Shown: positions 7,571 to 16,129 of the stretch, one piece after another | Numbering within the stretch: position 1 is the stretch's first letter | Layout of the letters: the number at the start of each line of letters is the position of its first letter | The notes under the pieces: model-generated | Told to the model about the DNA's origin: nothing | The model's input: only the letters and a program-made list of their open reading frames with translations | The model's database searches: none | Translations under genes and position numbers: made by a program | Source: Ahrensia sp. | GTDB taxonomy: Bacteria; Pseudomonadota; Alphaproteobacteria; Rhizobiales; Rhizobiaceae | DNA length: 31,970 nt | Assembly (NCBI GenBank): GCA_002698425.1 | Contig: NZXU01000088.1 | Location: 1-31,970, forward strand | Reading direction: 5' to 3'

Positions 7571-8575
7571 ATGCAGGGAATTTCCAGGCGAACAGTCATC
7601 AAGAGCATCGGCGGGGTAGCGGCGCTGTCGGTATTGCCGAGCTTTCCGGCAAAGGCAGCCAATGATCCCATCCAGATCGGCGTCGTTGGGAAGGTGAAAA
7701 TTCCGTGGTTCGACAATGTCGGCAAAGGCGTCATTCAGGCCGGCAAGGATCTCGGCGTCGATGCAACTATCATCAATCCCACCACCGACGATCCCGCGGA
7801 ACAGGTCCGCGCCATCGAGGATCTGATCGCCAAGAAGGTCGACGTAATCGGCGTCGTGCCGAATGACGCGAAAGCGCTGGAACCCGTGCTCGGTCGCGCG
7901 CAGGCCGCCGGCATCAAGGTGGTGATGAACGAGTCCCCCGGACAGAAAAACGCCGACTGGGACATTGAGCTGATTCAGGACAAGGCCTTCGGCGAAGCGC
8001 ATCTCGAGGCGTTCGCCGAGGCAATTGGCGGTGAGGGCAAATATGTCGTCTACGTCGGCGGCCTGACGGTCGCGCTGCATAATCTGTGGGCCGACTATGC
8101 CGTCGCCCTGCAGAAGGAAAAGTATCCGAACATGCAGCAGATCGGTGACCGCTTCGGCGTCTCCAACAGCGTCGAGGACAGCTACAAGACGGCCATCGAC
8201 CAGATGACCGCAAATCCCGATCTCAAGGGCTTCCTCATCTTCGGCGCCAACGGCCCCATCGGCGCCGGCCGTGCTGTCGCGGACCGCGACAAGATCGGCA
8301 AGGTCACCGTTGTCGGCCCGTTCATCCCGAGCCAGGGCATCAAGCTGATGAAAGAAGGCGCGATCACGCGCGGCTTCCTCTGGAATCCGATGGATTCCGG
8401 CTACGCCATGGTGGCGCTCGGTCAGAGGCTGGCGACCGGCGGCGAGATCGTGGACGGCATGGACTTGCCGGGCATGGGGCCGTGCCAGGTCAACATGGAA
8501 GACCGTGTCGTTCGTGCGAACAAGCAGATCGACCTGAACCCCGACACGATCGACAAATGGGCGGAGATCATCTGA
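7571..8575 (+). CDS. CUT2-family sugar ABC transporter, periplasmic binding protein (RhaS/RbsB type)
   Basis: A 334-aa Peripla_BP_4 type binding protein. The N-terminus MQGISRRTVIKSIGG carries a twin-arginine motif (SRRTVIK) followed by a hydrophobic stretch and an AKA-A cleavage site, so export is probably by Tat. The ATG at 7571 has GGGAGGA 7 nt upstream; an upstream in-frame ATG at 7502 would overlap the operator and is rejected. Body motifs such as ANDPIQIGVVGKVKIPWF, AIEDLIAKKVDVIGVVPND and FLIFGANGPIGAGRAV are those of sugar and autoinducer-2 binding proteins. It heads an operon with its ATPase, two permeases and four catabolic enzymes. The ligand is probably the monosaccharide fed into that pathway, possibly L-rhamnose or a related deoxy or branched sugar. 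Confidence 0.88.
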   Translation: MQGISRRTVIKSIGGVAALSVLPSFPAKAANDPIQIGVVGKVKIPWFDNVGKGVIQAGKDLGVDATIINPTTDDPAEQVRAIEDLIAKKVDVIGVVPNDAKALEPVLGRAQAAGIKVVMNESPGQKNADWDIELIQDKAFGEAHLEAFAEAIGGEGKYVVYVGGLTVALHNLWADYAVALQKEKYPNMQQIGDRFGVSNSVEDSYKTAIDQMTANPDLKGFLIFGANGPIGAGRAVADRDKIGKVTVVGPFIPSQGIKLMKEGAITRGFLWNPMDSGYAMVALGQRLATGGEIVDGMDLPGMGPCQVNMEDRVVRANKQIDLNPDTIDKWAEII

Positions 8576-8590
8576 TCGAAACCTAGCGAT

Positions 8591-8613
8591 GGGCCGATCC
8601 GACGGGTCGGCCC
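8591..8613 (+). other. Intercistronic hairpin after CUT2 binding-protein gene
   Basis: GGGCCGA (8591-8597) and TCGGCCC (8607-8613) make a perfect 7-bp stem with a 9-nt loop, 15 nt after the SBP stop. The following sequence is not T-rich. It lies in the 140-nt gap before the ATPase gene, the longest gap in this operon, and may reduce downstream expression or stabilise the SBP message. Confidence 0.5.
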
Positions 8614-8715
8614 GCCATTCGATGCCGGCAACTTACCATCGCCTTTTTCCGCGATCGGAAGTGTCCGGTCAGCACAACCTGTCGTCACCTAGTTTCGCAT
8701 ACCAGGCCGTTTAGG

Positions 8716-10233
8716 ATGAACACAGCTAATCCCCATACGGACCGCTCGGCGCCGCTGCTGTCGCTAGACGGTATTGGCAAACGCTTCGGGGGAACAATTG
8801 CGCTCTCGGACATTCACTGGTCCATCCAGCCGGGCGAACTTCATTGCCTCGTCGGCGAGAACGGATCGGGCAAATCGACTCTGATCAAGATACTGGCCGG
8901 TGTGCATACACCCGATACAGGCGGCACGATCACATTCGATGGAGCGCGCCATACGCGATTGACCCCGCAGGAAGCCAAGGCGCTCGGCATTCAGGTGATC
9001 TTCCAGGATCTCTCCCTGTTTCCGAACCTGACCGTCCTCGAAAACATCGCGATCGATCTCGAGTTAGGATCGCCGCTCCTCCCGCCGCCCCGCCAGGCGA
9101 TGCGGGAAGCCGCGAAGGAGGCTCTGGCGAGCCTGGATGCCGACCTGCCGCTCGACGTTCGCGTCGGAAGCCTCTCGGTGGCGCAACGGCAACTGGTCGC
9201 CATATGCCGCGGGCTGGCGACGAATGCCCGCATTCTCTTCATGGACGAGCCAACCGCATCGCTGACCCGCCACGAAGTCGAACTGCTGTTGAGAACGGTT
9301 CGCAGACTGAAGGAAATGGGCGTCGCGGTGGTTTTTGTGAGCCACAGGCTCGAAGAGGTCGTGGAAGTTGCCGATCACGTGACGGTCCTTCGCGACGGCC
9401 ACAAGGTCGGCACCTATCCGGCAAATGAAATCAACGAGCATCGCCTGACCGAACTCATGACGGGCGAGAGCATCGTGCACGAGGTCAACGCGCGTCAGCT
9501 CGAGGACCGCCGTCCCGTGCTCGAGGTTCGCGGCGCGACGCGTACCGACGAGTTCGAGGATGTGTCCTTCACCCTCCATGCGGGCGAGATACTGAGCATT
9601 ATCGGATTGCTGGGAGCTGGCCGCACCGAATTGGCGCTTTCCCTCTTCGGGATGACCCGCCTGCAGCGCGGCGAAATCCTGCTTAACGGAGAGCCGCTTC
9701 ATCTGAAGTCCAATCAGGACGCCATCGAGGCCGGCATTGCCTATGTCTCGGAGGACCGGCTCTCGCTGGGTGTCAATCTCAAGCAGCCGATCTCCGACAA
9801 TGTGGCGATCACGGTCTTGGACAGATTGGCGGGCGCCCTTGGACTTGTCTCGCCGCGCAGCCGGAGCCAGCTCGCCGAAGAATGGGTGGAGCGGCTGGGG
9901 ATTCGCGCTGCAAATGTCGCCGCAGCGGTGCAGACGCTATCCGGCGGGAACCAGCAGCGTGTCGTACTTGCGAAATGGCTCGCCACCAATCCGAAGGTGC
10001 TTATCCTCGACAGCCCGACGGTCGGCGTCGATGTCCGCAACAAACAGGGCATCTATGACGTGGTCCGGGAACTGGCATCGGAAGGTGTCGCCATTCTCCT
10101 GATTTCCGACGAGGTGCCGGAAGTCTATTTCCATTCCGATCGAATTCTGCACATGCGCGATGGCCGCATCGCGGGGGAGTTCACGCCGGGCGTCGCGTCC
10201 GATCACGCGCTTTCGGAGGCCCTCTATGCGTAG
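8716..10233 (+). CDS. CUT2 sugar ABC transporter ATP-binding protein, duplicated NBD (RbsA/RhaT type)
   Basis: A 505-aa protein with two fused nucleotide-binding domains, the hallmark of CUT2 importers. Domain 1 has Walker A GENGSGKST (47-55), a divergent signature LSVAQRQ, and MDEPTAS near 176. Domain 2 has the degenerate Walker A GLLGAGRTEL, a canonical LSGGNQQ near 410, and DSPTVGVD near 433 in which the catalytic Glu of Walker B is replaced by Ser. One competent and one degenerate ATP site is normal for this subfamily. The SD before the ATG is poor (a lone AGG), which fits reduced expression after the hairpin. Its end overlaps the first permease start by 8 nt. Confidence 0.94.
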   Translation: MNTANPHTDRSAPLLSLDGIGKRFGGTIALSDIHWSIQPGELHCLVGENGSGKSTLIKILAGVHTPDTGGTITFDGARHTRLTPQEAKALGIQVIFQDLSLFPNLTVLENIAIDLELGSPLLPPPRQAMREAAKEALASLDADLPLDVRVGSLSVAQRQLVAICRGLATNARILFMDEPTASLTRHEVELLLRTVRRLKEMGVAVVFVSHRLEEVVEVADHVTVLRDGHKVGTYPANEINEHRLTELMTGESIVHEVNARQLEDRRPVLEVRGATRTDEFEDVSFTLHAGEILSIIGLLGAGRTELALSLFGMTRLQRGEILLNGEPLHLKSNQDAIEAGIAYVSEDRLSLGVNLKQPISDNVAITVLDRLAGALGLVSPRSRSQLAEEWVERLGIRAANVAAAVQTLSGGNQQRVVLAKWLATNPKVLILDSPTVGVDVRNKQGIYDVVRELASEGVAILLISDEVPEVYFHSDRILHMRDGRIAGEFTPGVASDHALSEALYA

Positions 10234-11227
10234 TCTCGCGGGATACATCTTCAAGCGTAATGAATCGGCGCTCGTCGTGGCGGTCCTACTGACCGTCATC
10301 GTGTTCTCCCTGTCGTCTCCCTACTTCCTGACGATTCCGAACTTCGTCAATCTGATCGAGGCCTGGTCGGTCACCACCATCCTGGCCGCCGGCGCCTTCG
10401 TCGTGCTGGTGTCGGGCGGGATCGATATCTCGTTCACCGCAACCGTTGCTGCCACGCAGTATCTGGCAGCGACACTCATGGCGCGCCACGGATATCCCCC
10501 GGCACTGGCCCTGGGTTTGTCCGCGGCACTCGGCATCGCGATGGGCAGCATAAATGCATTGCTGACCCACTATCTGCGGGTCGTCTCGATCATCGTGACG
10601 ATTGCTACGGGGAGCATCTACTACGCACTGCTCATCTTCATCACCAATGCCGAGGAGATCTACAATCTGCCCGATTGGTGGTCGAACCGCGCGGCGTCAT
10701 TCAAGTTCGAGTTGGCAAGCGGCGACACCGTCAGGATCACCATGTCGATCATGGTCATGGTCGTCGTCGTGCTCATGACGCATCACCTGATGAACCGCAC
10801 TCGAATCGGCCGCCAGGTCTACGCGCTCGGCGGTAACCCGGAGGCTGCCAGCCGGATCGGCATCGGCGTTTTGCGCGTGCAGCTGCTTGCCTATGGCTAT
10901 CTCGGGTTCCTTTCGTTCGTTGCCGGTTTCATTCAGGCAAGCCGGGTGCAGCAGGCGGTGCCGACCGCCATGGCGGGCCAGGAGCTGAATGTGCTCGCAG
11001 TCGCGATCCTCGGTGGCGCCAGTCTCGTCGGAGGGCTGGGATCCGTGGGTGGCGTCGTTCTCGCCGTGCTTTTCCTAGCAATGCTCCAGAACGGGCTCAC
11101 CCTGGTCGGTGTGTCATCCTACTTCTTCGGCGTCGTCATTGGCCTCGCGATCCTGATCTCGATCAGCATGACCAGCCTTGCCGACAAACATGCGCACCGA
11201 TGGCACAAGCCGAGGGCAAGCCGATGA
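10226..11227 (+). CDS. CUT2 sugar ABC transporter permease, first subunit (RbsC family)
   Basis: A 333-aa BPD_transp_2 family membrane protein. Family features are FVVLVSGGIDISFTATVAATQ, the GNPEAASRIGIGV coupling loop and the AVAILGGASLVGGLGSVGGV glycine-rich helix near the end. The ATG at 10226 overlaps the ATPase stop by 8 nt and has GGAGG 9 nt upstream; the longer open frame upstream is only overlap. It ends in an ATGA overlap with a second, different permease, so the channel is probably a heterodimer, as in the RhaP/RhaQ arrangement. Confidence 0.92.
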   Translation: MRSLAGYIFKRNESALVVAVLLTVIVFSLSSPYFLTIPNFVNLIEAWSVTTILAAGAFVVLVSGGIDISFTATVAATQYLAATLMARHGYPPALALGLSAALGIAMGSINALLTHYLRVVSIIVTIATGSIYYALLIFITNAEEIYNLPDWWSNRAASFKFELASGDTVRITMSIMVMVVVVLMTHHLMNRTRIGRQVYALGGNPEAASRIGIGVLRVQLLAYGYLGFLSFVAGFIQASRVQQAVPTAMAGQELNVLAVAILGGASLVGGLGSVGGVVLAVLFLAMLQNGLTLVGVSSYFFGVVIGLAILISISMTSLADKHAHRWHKPRASR

Positions 11228-12336
11228 ATCGCAGTTCACCGAATGCCGAAAGCGGCGCTCGCCTTACGGCTCAACTCGACAGCATGATCGCCTCGCTGCG
11301 CCAGGGAACCAGCAACATCGTCGGTCTGATCCTGTTGCTCGCGGTCCTCGTCGCGGTTTTCTCGATCCTGATGCCGTCGACATTTCCACGGGCGACATCG
11401 CTTCAGTCGATGATGTTCCAGATTCCCGAGCTGGGGTTGCTGTCGCTTGCGATGTCCATCGCGCTCATTTCAGGCGGGATCAATCTCGCTGTAATAGCGA
11501 CGGCCAACCTTTCCGGCCTACTGATGGCATGGATCCTGACCGGCGTCATGCCTGCGGATGCCAGCGGATTTGAACTGACGCTATGGGTCGTCGGCGCATT
11601 CGCCGCGGGCCTGGTTCTTTCGATTGTCGTTGGCGTCGTCACGGGCCTGTTGGTCGCATTTCTCGGCGTGCATCCGATCCTTGTCACGCTCGGGACGATG
11701 ACCCTGCTGCATGGGCTGGCGATCTATTTCACCCGAGGCCGCACCATATCCGGCTTCCCGGATGCGGTGATCGCGATCTCGAACGAAACCGTTCTCGGTA
11801 TTCCGGTCTCCTTTCTCGTGTTCACGCTCATCGTCGTGCTCGCGCATGTGCTCCTGACCCGGACGGAGCTCGGCGTGCGCATCCACATGATCGGATCGAA
11901 CCTCGAGGCAACGCGCTATTCGGGCGTGAATACGCGCAGGGTCCAGGTTTGGGTCTACGTCCTCTCGAGCGTTCTGTGCTGGCTCGCGGCGGTTATCATG
12001 ATGTCACGCTTCAATTCGGCCGGCGCCGACATTGCTCAATCCTATCTACTGATCACCGTCCTGGCCGCGGTCCTGGGGGGCATCGATCCTTACGGTGGCT
12101 TCGGCCGCGTGGCGGGCCTGTTTGTCGCCTTGTGGATCCTTCAAGTCATCGCGAGTGGCTTCAATCTCCTGAACGTCAGTCCGCATCTCGGTCTCGCCTC
12201 GTGGGGTCTGATCCTGATTCTCGTGATGGCCGTGAAGCGCGTGGCGGCCTCCTTCAACGTTTTCCCCAAGGCCGGTTCCAGACAACGGAATGCCAAGCCT
12301 GCCACCATCTCCCAAAGCCCGGAGGATTCTCAATGA
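11224..12336 (+). CDS. CUT2 sugar ABC transporter permease, second subunit (RbsC family)
   Basis: A 370-aa second BPD_transp_2 permease. It has an N-terminal cytoplasmic extension of about 40 residues, then around eight to ten hydrophobic segments. Family motifs include MSIALISGGINLAVIATANL, HPILVTLGTMTLLHGLAIYF, the GSNLEATRYSGVN coupling loop and AAVLGGIDPYGGFGRVAGLF. The ATG at 11224 overlaps the previous stop (ATGA), and its own stop overlaps the next start in the same way. Two unequal permeases plus one double ATPase complete the CUT2 system. Confidence 0.92.
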   Translation: MNRSSPNAESGARLTAQLDSMIASLRQGTSNIVGLILLLAVLVAVFSILMPSTFPRATSLQSMMFQIPELGLLSLAMSIALISGGINLAVIATANLSGLLMAWILTGVMPADASGFELTLWVVGAFAAGLVLSIVVGVVTGLLVAFLGVHPILVTLGTMTLLHGLAIYFTRGRTISGFPDAVIAISNETVLGIPVSFLVFTLIVVLAHVLLTRTELGVRIHMIGSNLEATRYSGVNTRRVQVWVYVLSSVLCWLAAVIMMSRFNSAGADIAQSYLLITVLAAVLGGIDPYGGFGRVAGLFVALWILQVIASGFNLLNVSPHLGLASWGLILILVMAVKRVAASFNVFPKAGSRQRNAKPATISQSPEDSQ

Positions 12337-13523
12337 ACCCGTTTCGCATCGCAGATGTTCGCGCCTATTCGCTCTCGGAGCCTGGCGTTGGCGGGGATTA
12401 TCATGACCGCGCACAAGGCCATTGGCTGGTCGACTCGCTTATTTCCACCCCGATGTCCGTCTATCCGGACTACAAGGAATCGCGAACCAGTTGGGGCATC
12501 GCGGTACTCGGTTCGCTGGTTGTCGAGATCGAAACGGAATCCGGCGTCGTCGGCGTTGCCACGGGTTTCGGCGGCGATCCCGCCTGTTTCCTGATCGAGA
12601 AACACTTCCGTCGTTTCCTGGTGGGTGCGGATATCCGCGACACGGCGCGTCTGTTCGACCAGATGTTCCGCGCAAGCATGCCCTATGGGCGCAAGGGCCT
12701 GACGCTTGCCGCCATCAGCGTCGTCGATCTCGCGTTGTGGGACGCACAGGGCATCGTAAGAGGCGAACCGGTTTACAAGCTGATAGGTGGCGAGACGAAG
12801 GACGAGATACCGCTTTATTGCACCGGGCCGCGTCCCGACATCGCCAAGGAACTGGGCTTCTGGGGGGGGAAGGTCCCGCTGCCGCACGGCCCCGGCGACG
12901 GCCGTGACGGATTGCGGGCAAACCGCGACTTCCTGGCGGACCACCGCGCCAAGGTTGGTGACGAGTTTCCGCTGATGGTCGATTGCTACATGTCGCTGGA
13001 CGTGCCGTATGCGATCGATCTCGCCAACACGGTTCGCGACTTGAACATGAACTGGCTGGAGGAATGTCTGCATCCCGACGATTTCGACGGTCACAGGCTG
13101 CTGAAAGAGCGCGTGCCGTGGATGAAGTGGACGACAGGCGAACACGAATATTCGCGCTACGGCTTTCGCAAGCTGATCGAGACCCGTTCGATCGATATCC
13201 TGCAGCCGGACATGATGTGGCTCGGCGGACTGACTGAGGCGATGCGCGTTGCCGCGATGGCAGCCGCGTACGATATCCCCGTCGTACCCCATGGATCGGG
13301 CGTGTACTCCTACCACTATGTAATGGCGCTGCCGCATTCTCCGTTCTGCGAGTACCTGATCACAAGCGCGGACGCCGAAACGGTCGAACCGGTGTTCGGC
13401 GGACTCTTCGAAGGAGAGGTTATGCCCGTCGACGGGAAGGTGCGGCCGACAGACGAGCCGGGTTTCGGCATGAAACTGCGCAAGGATGCGCACAATCTGA
13501 AACGTCCCTATGCGGCGAGCTGA
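12333..13523 (+). CDS. L-rhamnonate dehydratase-type enolase superfamily enzyme
   Basis: A 396-aa member of the mandelate racemase/enolase superfamily, very similar by eye to E. coli L-rhamnonate dehydratase (EC 4.2.1.90). Shared blocks are GGDYHD (20-25, catalytic-loop His24), the ISTPMSVYPDYKESR block to residue 51, the GPRPDIAKELGFWGGK block and PHGSGVYSYH (319-328). Metal ligands are visible as D217, E243 and E270, with the His320-Asp293 dyad acting as base. It should dehydrate a 6-deoxy-aldonate to its 2-keto-3-deoxy form. GGAGG lies upstream and the start overlaps the permease stop. Acceptance of L-lyxonate, L-mannonate or a branched aldonate cannot be excluded from sequence alone. As the first cytosolic enzyme directly coupled to the CUT2 genes, it sets the probable pathway. 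Confidence 0.85.
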   Translation: MNPFRIADVRAYSLSEPGVGGDYHDRAQGHWLVDSLISTPMSVYPDYKESRTSWGIAVLGSLVVEIETESGVVGVATGFGGDPACFLIEKHFRRFLVGADIRDTARLFDQMFRASMPYGRKGLTLAAISVVDLALWDAQGIVRGEPVYKLIGGETKDEIPLYCTGPRPDIAKELGFWGGKVPLPHGPGDGRDGLRANRDFLADHRAKVGDEFPLMVDCYMSLDVPYAIDLANTVRDLNMNWLEECLHPDDFDGHRLLKERVPWMKWTTGEHEYSRYGFRKLIETRSIDILQPDMMWLGGLTEAMRVAAMAAAYDIPVVPHGSGVYSYHYVMALPHSPFCEYLITSADAETVEPVFGGLFEGEVMPVDGKVRPTDEPGFGMKLRKDAHNLKRPYAAS

Positions 13524-13532
13524 GGAAGCGAC

Positions 13533-14279
13533 ATGAACAGTTACGACTTGAACGGCCAGACGGCGATCGTCACCGGTGGCGCACAAGGTATCGGTTTCGC
13601 GGTTGCCACGCGGCTGGTTGCCGGCGGCGCGAAAGTGGCTCTGCTCGATCTTGACGACGCCTTGATGGAGAAGGCGACGGCTGAGCTTGGTGCGGGCACG
13701 ATCGCCAAAAAGGGCGATATCGCCGATCTTGCCGCGCTGGAGCGCATCCAGGGCGAAGTGGAAGCCGAACTGGGTCCGGTGTCGATCCTGGTGAACTCCG
13801 CGGGCATCGCCGGCAGCAATGCGACAGTGCAGGACTATGATCCCGCCGAATGGCGTAAGATCATCGACATCAACCTCGTCGGCACGTTCAACATCAACCG
13901 GGCGGTTATCCCGGGCATGATCGCAAACGGCTACGGGCGTATCGTCAATATCGCCTCCGTCGCCGGCAAGGAGGGCAATCCGAACGCATCGGCCTATTCG
14001 GCCTCGAAAGCCGGCGTGATCGGCCTGACGAAGTCCATCGGCAAGGAACTCGCCGGGCATGATATCGCCGTCAACTGCGTCACGCCGGCCGCCGCGCGTA
14101 CGCGCATTTTTGATCAGATGTCGCAGCAGCATATCGACTACATGCTGTCGAAGATTCCACGGGGGCGCTTCCTGGAAGTCGACGAGGCGGCGAACATGAT
14201 CGCCTGGCTCGTCTCCAAGGAGAACTCCTTCACGACGGGCGCAGTGTTCGATCTGTCCGGCGGCAGGGCGACCTACTGA
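13533..14279 (+). CDS. Short-chain dehydrogenase, candidate 2-keto-3-deoxy-L-rhamnonate 4-dehydrogenase
   Basis: A 248-aa classical SDR with TGGAQGIG (14-21), acidic D39 after beta-2 (NAD preference expected), NSAG (88-91), and the Ser142, Tyr155, Lys159 catalytic set. It starts 9 nt after the dehydratase stop with an AGGAAG ribosome site. In non-phosphorylating L-rhamnose and L-fucose routes an SDR oxidises the 2-keto-3-deoxy acid at C4 to give a 2,4-diketo acid, which an FAH-family hydrolase then cleaves. Both neighbours are present here, so this role is favoured. A sugar 1-dehydrogenase role is the main alternative. Confidence 0.8.
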   Translation: MNSYDLNGQTAIVTGGAQGIGFAVATRLVAGGAKVALLDLDDALMEKATAELGAGTIAKKGDIADLAALERIQGEVEAELGPVSILVNSAGIAGSNATVQDYDPAEWRKIIDINLVGTFNINRAVIPGMIANGYGRIVNIASVAGKEGNPNASAYSASKAGVIGLTKSIGKELAGHDIAVNCVTPAAARTRIFDQMSQQHIDYMLSKIPRGRFLEVDEAANMIAWLVSKENSFTTGAVFDLSGGRATY

Positions 14280-14330
14280 GGTCCGGGATGTCTCCGTGCC
14301 GCCCGGCGCCTCGAAAGCAAGAGGATTTCC

Positions 14331-15236
14331 ATGGCTGACAAACTAAAGGTCGGATTCATCGGGCTCGGCTATATGGGACATGGTATGGCGACCAATATCC
14401 TCGCCGCAGGGTTCCCCCTTTCGGTTTTGGCCCATCGCAAACGCGAAGCGATCGAGGACCTGGTGGGGAAGGGCGCTTTCGAGGCGTCGTCAGCCCGCGA
14501 GCTGGCTGAGCGTAGCGATATTGTTCTTCTGTGTGTGTCGGGCCCGGAACAGGTCGACGATCTGGTGCGCCGTGCCGATGGTCTCGCCGCGGGCGCGGCG
14601 CCCGGCTCAATCATTGTCGATTGCACCACATCGGCACCATCCACACTGCTCAAGCTGGCTGAGGATTTCCCGGACCTGAAATTCGTCGATTCGCCGCTTG
14701 GTCGATCGCCGAAGGAGGCGTGGGCCGGCGCGCTTTCGGTTATGGTCGGGTCCAGCGAGGAAACGCTCGATGCGATCCACCCGGTGCTCTCTGCTTTCGC
14801 CACGACCATTCAGCATGCCGGCCCGCCGGGATCGGGTCACGCCCTCAAGCTTGTCAACAATATCGTCTCGCTCGGATATGCCGCGATCTATTCAGAAGCC
14901 ATGGTTGTGGCGAAGAAGGCTGGCCTGGGCATCGACACCTTCGATGCATTGATCGGCTCGAGCCGGATGAACTGCGAGTTCTTCCAGACCTTCATGGGCT
15001 GGGCGCGTGACGGTGATTCCACCACGCACCGCTTCGCTCTTTCGCTTGCCGAGCACACGGTCGGCGATGCGCTCGACTTTGCCTCGAAGAGCGGTCTCGA
15101 CATGCGCCTTATCCCGGCGGTGCATGAAATCTATTCGCAGGCTGTCGCGCGGGGATTGGGGGAGGCCAACCTTCCCGAACTGCCGCGGTCGGTGGCCGAA
15201 GAGAACGCGGTCGATCTCGAGCCCCGGAAAGCCTGA
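14331..15236 (+). CDS. Beta-hydroxyacid dehydrogenase (3-hydroxyisobutyrate dehydrogenase family)
   Basis: A 301-aa NAD(P)-dependent enzyme with the Rossmann motif GFIGLGYMGHGMA (8-20), a substrate-loop region DSPLGRSPKEA (120-130) that departs from the usual DAPVSGG, and catalytic Lys173 with Asn177 in the GSGHALKLVNN segment. The basic patch after beta-2 (HRKRE at 35-39) hints at NADP use. It lies between the SDR and the FAH hydrolase in the same operon (51-nt and 46-nt gaps). The textbook L-rhamnonate route has no step for it. It might reduce a hydroxy-aldehyde by-product such as tartronate semialdehyde, or process a hydroxymethyl-branched intermediate. Family sure, substrate unknown. Confidence 0.82.
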   Translation: MADKLKVGFIGLGYMGHGMATNILAAGFPLSVLAHRKREAIEDLVGKGAFEASSARELAERSDIVLLCVSGPEQVDDLVRRADGLAAGAAPGSIIVDCTTSAPSTLLKLAEDFPDLKFVDSPLGRSPKEAWAGALSVMVGSSEETLDAIHPVLSAFATTIQHAGPPGSGHALKLVNNIVSLGYAAIYSEAMVVAKKAGLGIDTFDALIGSSRMNCEFFQTFMGWARDGDSTTHRFALSLAEHTVGDALDFASKSGLDMRLIPAVHEIYSQAVARGLGEANLPELPRSVAEENAVDLEPRKA

Positions 15237-15282
15237 CCAGGGCATCCGCCGTCATTTCAGAATAAGAAACAAGGAGCACTTC

Positions 15283-16125
15283 ATGAAACTGATCCGCTAT
15301 GGCGCCTTGGGTTCGGAGAAACCCGGTCTCGTCGATGCCGATGGAAAATACCGCGATCTCTCTGGCATTTGCGGCGACATCGATGCCGCTGCATTGGCCG
15401 ATGGGCTGCTCGAAAAGCTGCAAGGCATCGATCCGACGTCATTGCCGGAGATTGGTTCGGATGTGCGGCTTGGCGCATGCGTTGGCGATGTCGGGAAGTT
15501 TCTCTGCATCGGGCTCAATTACCGCGATCATGCCGAGGAGTCCGGCATGGCGATCCCGAGCGAACCTATCCTCTTCATGAAGGCGACGAGCGCGATCTGC
15601 GGGCCGAATGATGACGTCGTTATTCCGACCGGTTCCGTGAAGTCGGATTGGGAGGTCGAACTCGGCGTCGTCATCGGGCGTCAGGCCAAGCGGGTGCCGG
15701 TCGAAAACGCGCTGGACTATGTCGCCGGCTACTGCGTCATCAATGATCTCTCCGAACGCGAATACCAGCTTGAGCACGGCGGCCAGTGGGTGAAGGGCAA
15801 GAGCTGCGATACCTTTGGCCCGATCGGTCCGTGGCTGGTCACGAGCGACGAGGTTCCGGATCCCCAGGCGCTCGACATGTGGTTGGAGGTCGATGGCAAG
15901 CGTTACCAGTCTGGATCGACCAAGACGATGATCTTTCCGGTGGCCGAACTCGTCAGCTACCTGTCCAAATACATGTCGCTGCAGCCGGGCGACATCATCT
16001 CCACGGGCACGCCGCCCGGTGTCGGTCTTGGCCAGAAACCGCCGACCTATCTGAAAGCGGATCAGACCATGACGCTTTCTATCGAGGGCCTTGGCACGCA
16101 GCGACAGCGGACAGTCGCTGAATAA
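15283..16125 (+). CDS. Fumarylacetoacetate hydrolase-family enzyme, candidate 2,4-diketo-3-deoxy-L-rhamnonate hydrolase
   Basis: A 280-aa FAH-family protein. Motifs are IGLNYRDHAEESG (76-88, with His83), the metal-binding set E124-x-E126 and D155 (DWEVELG, INDLSERE), and TGTPPGVG (241-248). Members of this size and pattern hydrolyse C-C bonds of 2,4-diketo acids; in the L-rhamnose and L-fucose diketo routes the products are pyruvate and L-lactate. The start at 15283 follows an AAGGAG ribosome site; the open frame upstream of it is overlap only. It is last in the CUT2 operon and convergent with the gntR gene, four bases apart. Automated annotation often labels such proteins ureidoglycolate lyase, which the context does not support. 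Confidence 0.85.
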   Translation: MKLIRYGALGSEKPGLVDADGKYRDLSGICGDIDAAALADGLLEKLQGIDPTSLPEIGSDVRLGACVGDVGKFLCIGLNYRDHAEESGMAIPSEPILFMKATSAICGPNDDVVIPTGSVKSDWEVELGVVIGRQAKRVPVENALDYVAGYCVINDLSEREYQLEHGGQWVKGKSCDTFGPIGPWLVTSDEVPDPQALDMWLEVDGKRYQSGSTKTMIFPVAELVSYLSKYMSLQPGDIISTGTPPGVGLGQKPPTYLKADQTMTLSIEGLGTQRQRTVAE

Positions 16126-16129
16126 ATCC

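Noticed and set aside
8591..8613. Intrinsic terminator after the CUT2 binding-protein gene
   Set aside because: There is no U-tract and the ATPase, permeases and enzymes downstream have no obvious promoter, so it is more likely an intercistronic processing or stabilising hairpin.
12330..14132. 600-codon minus-strand open frame across the enolase and SDR genes
   Set aside because: It spans two well-supported plus-strand genes and has the composition of an antisense shadow of GC-rich coding DNA.
15283..16125. Ureidoglycolate lyase or fumarylacetoacetase proper
   Set aside because: No purine or tyrosine degradation genes are nearby; the adjacent dehydratase and SDR support a diketo-acid hydrolase.
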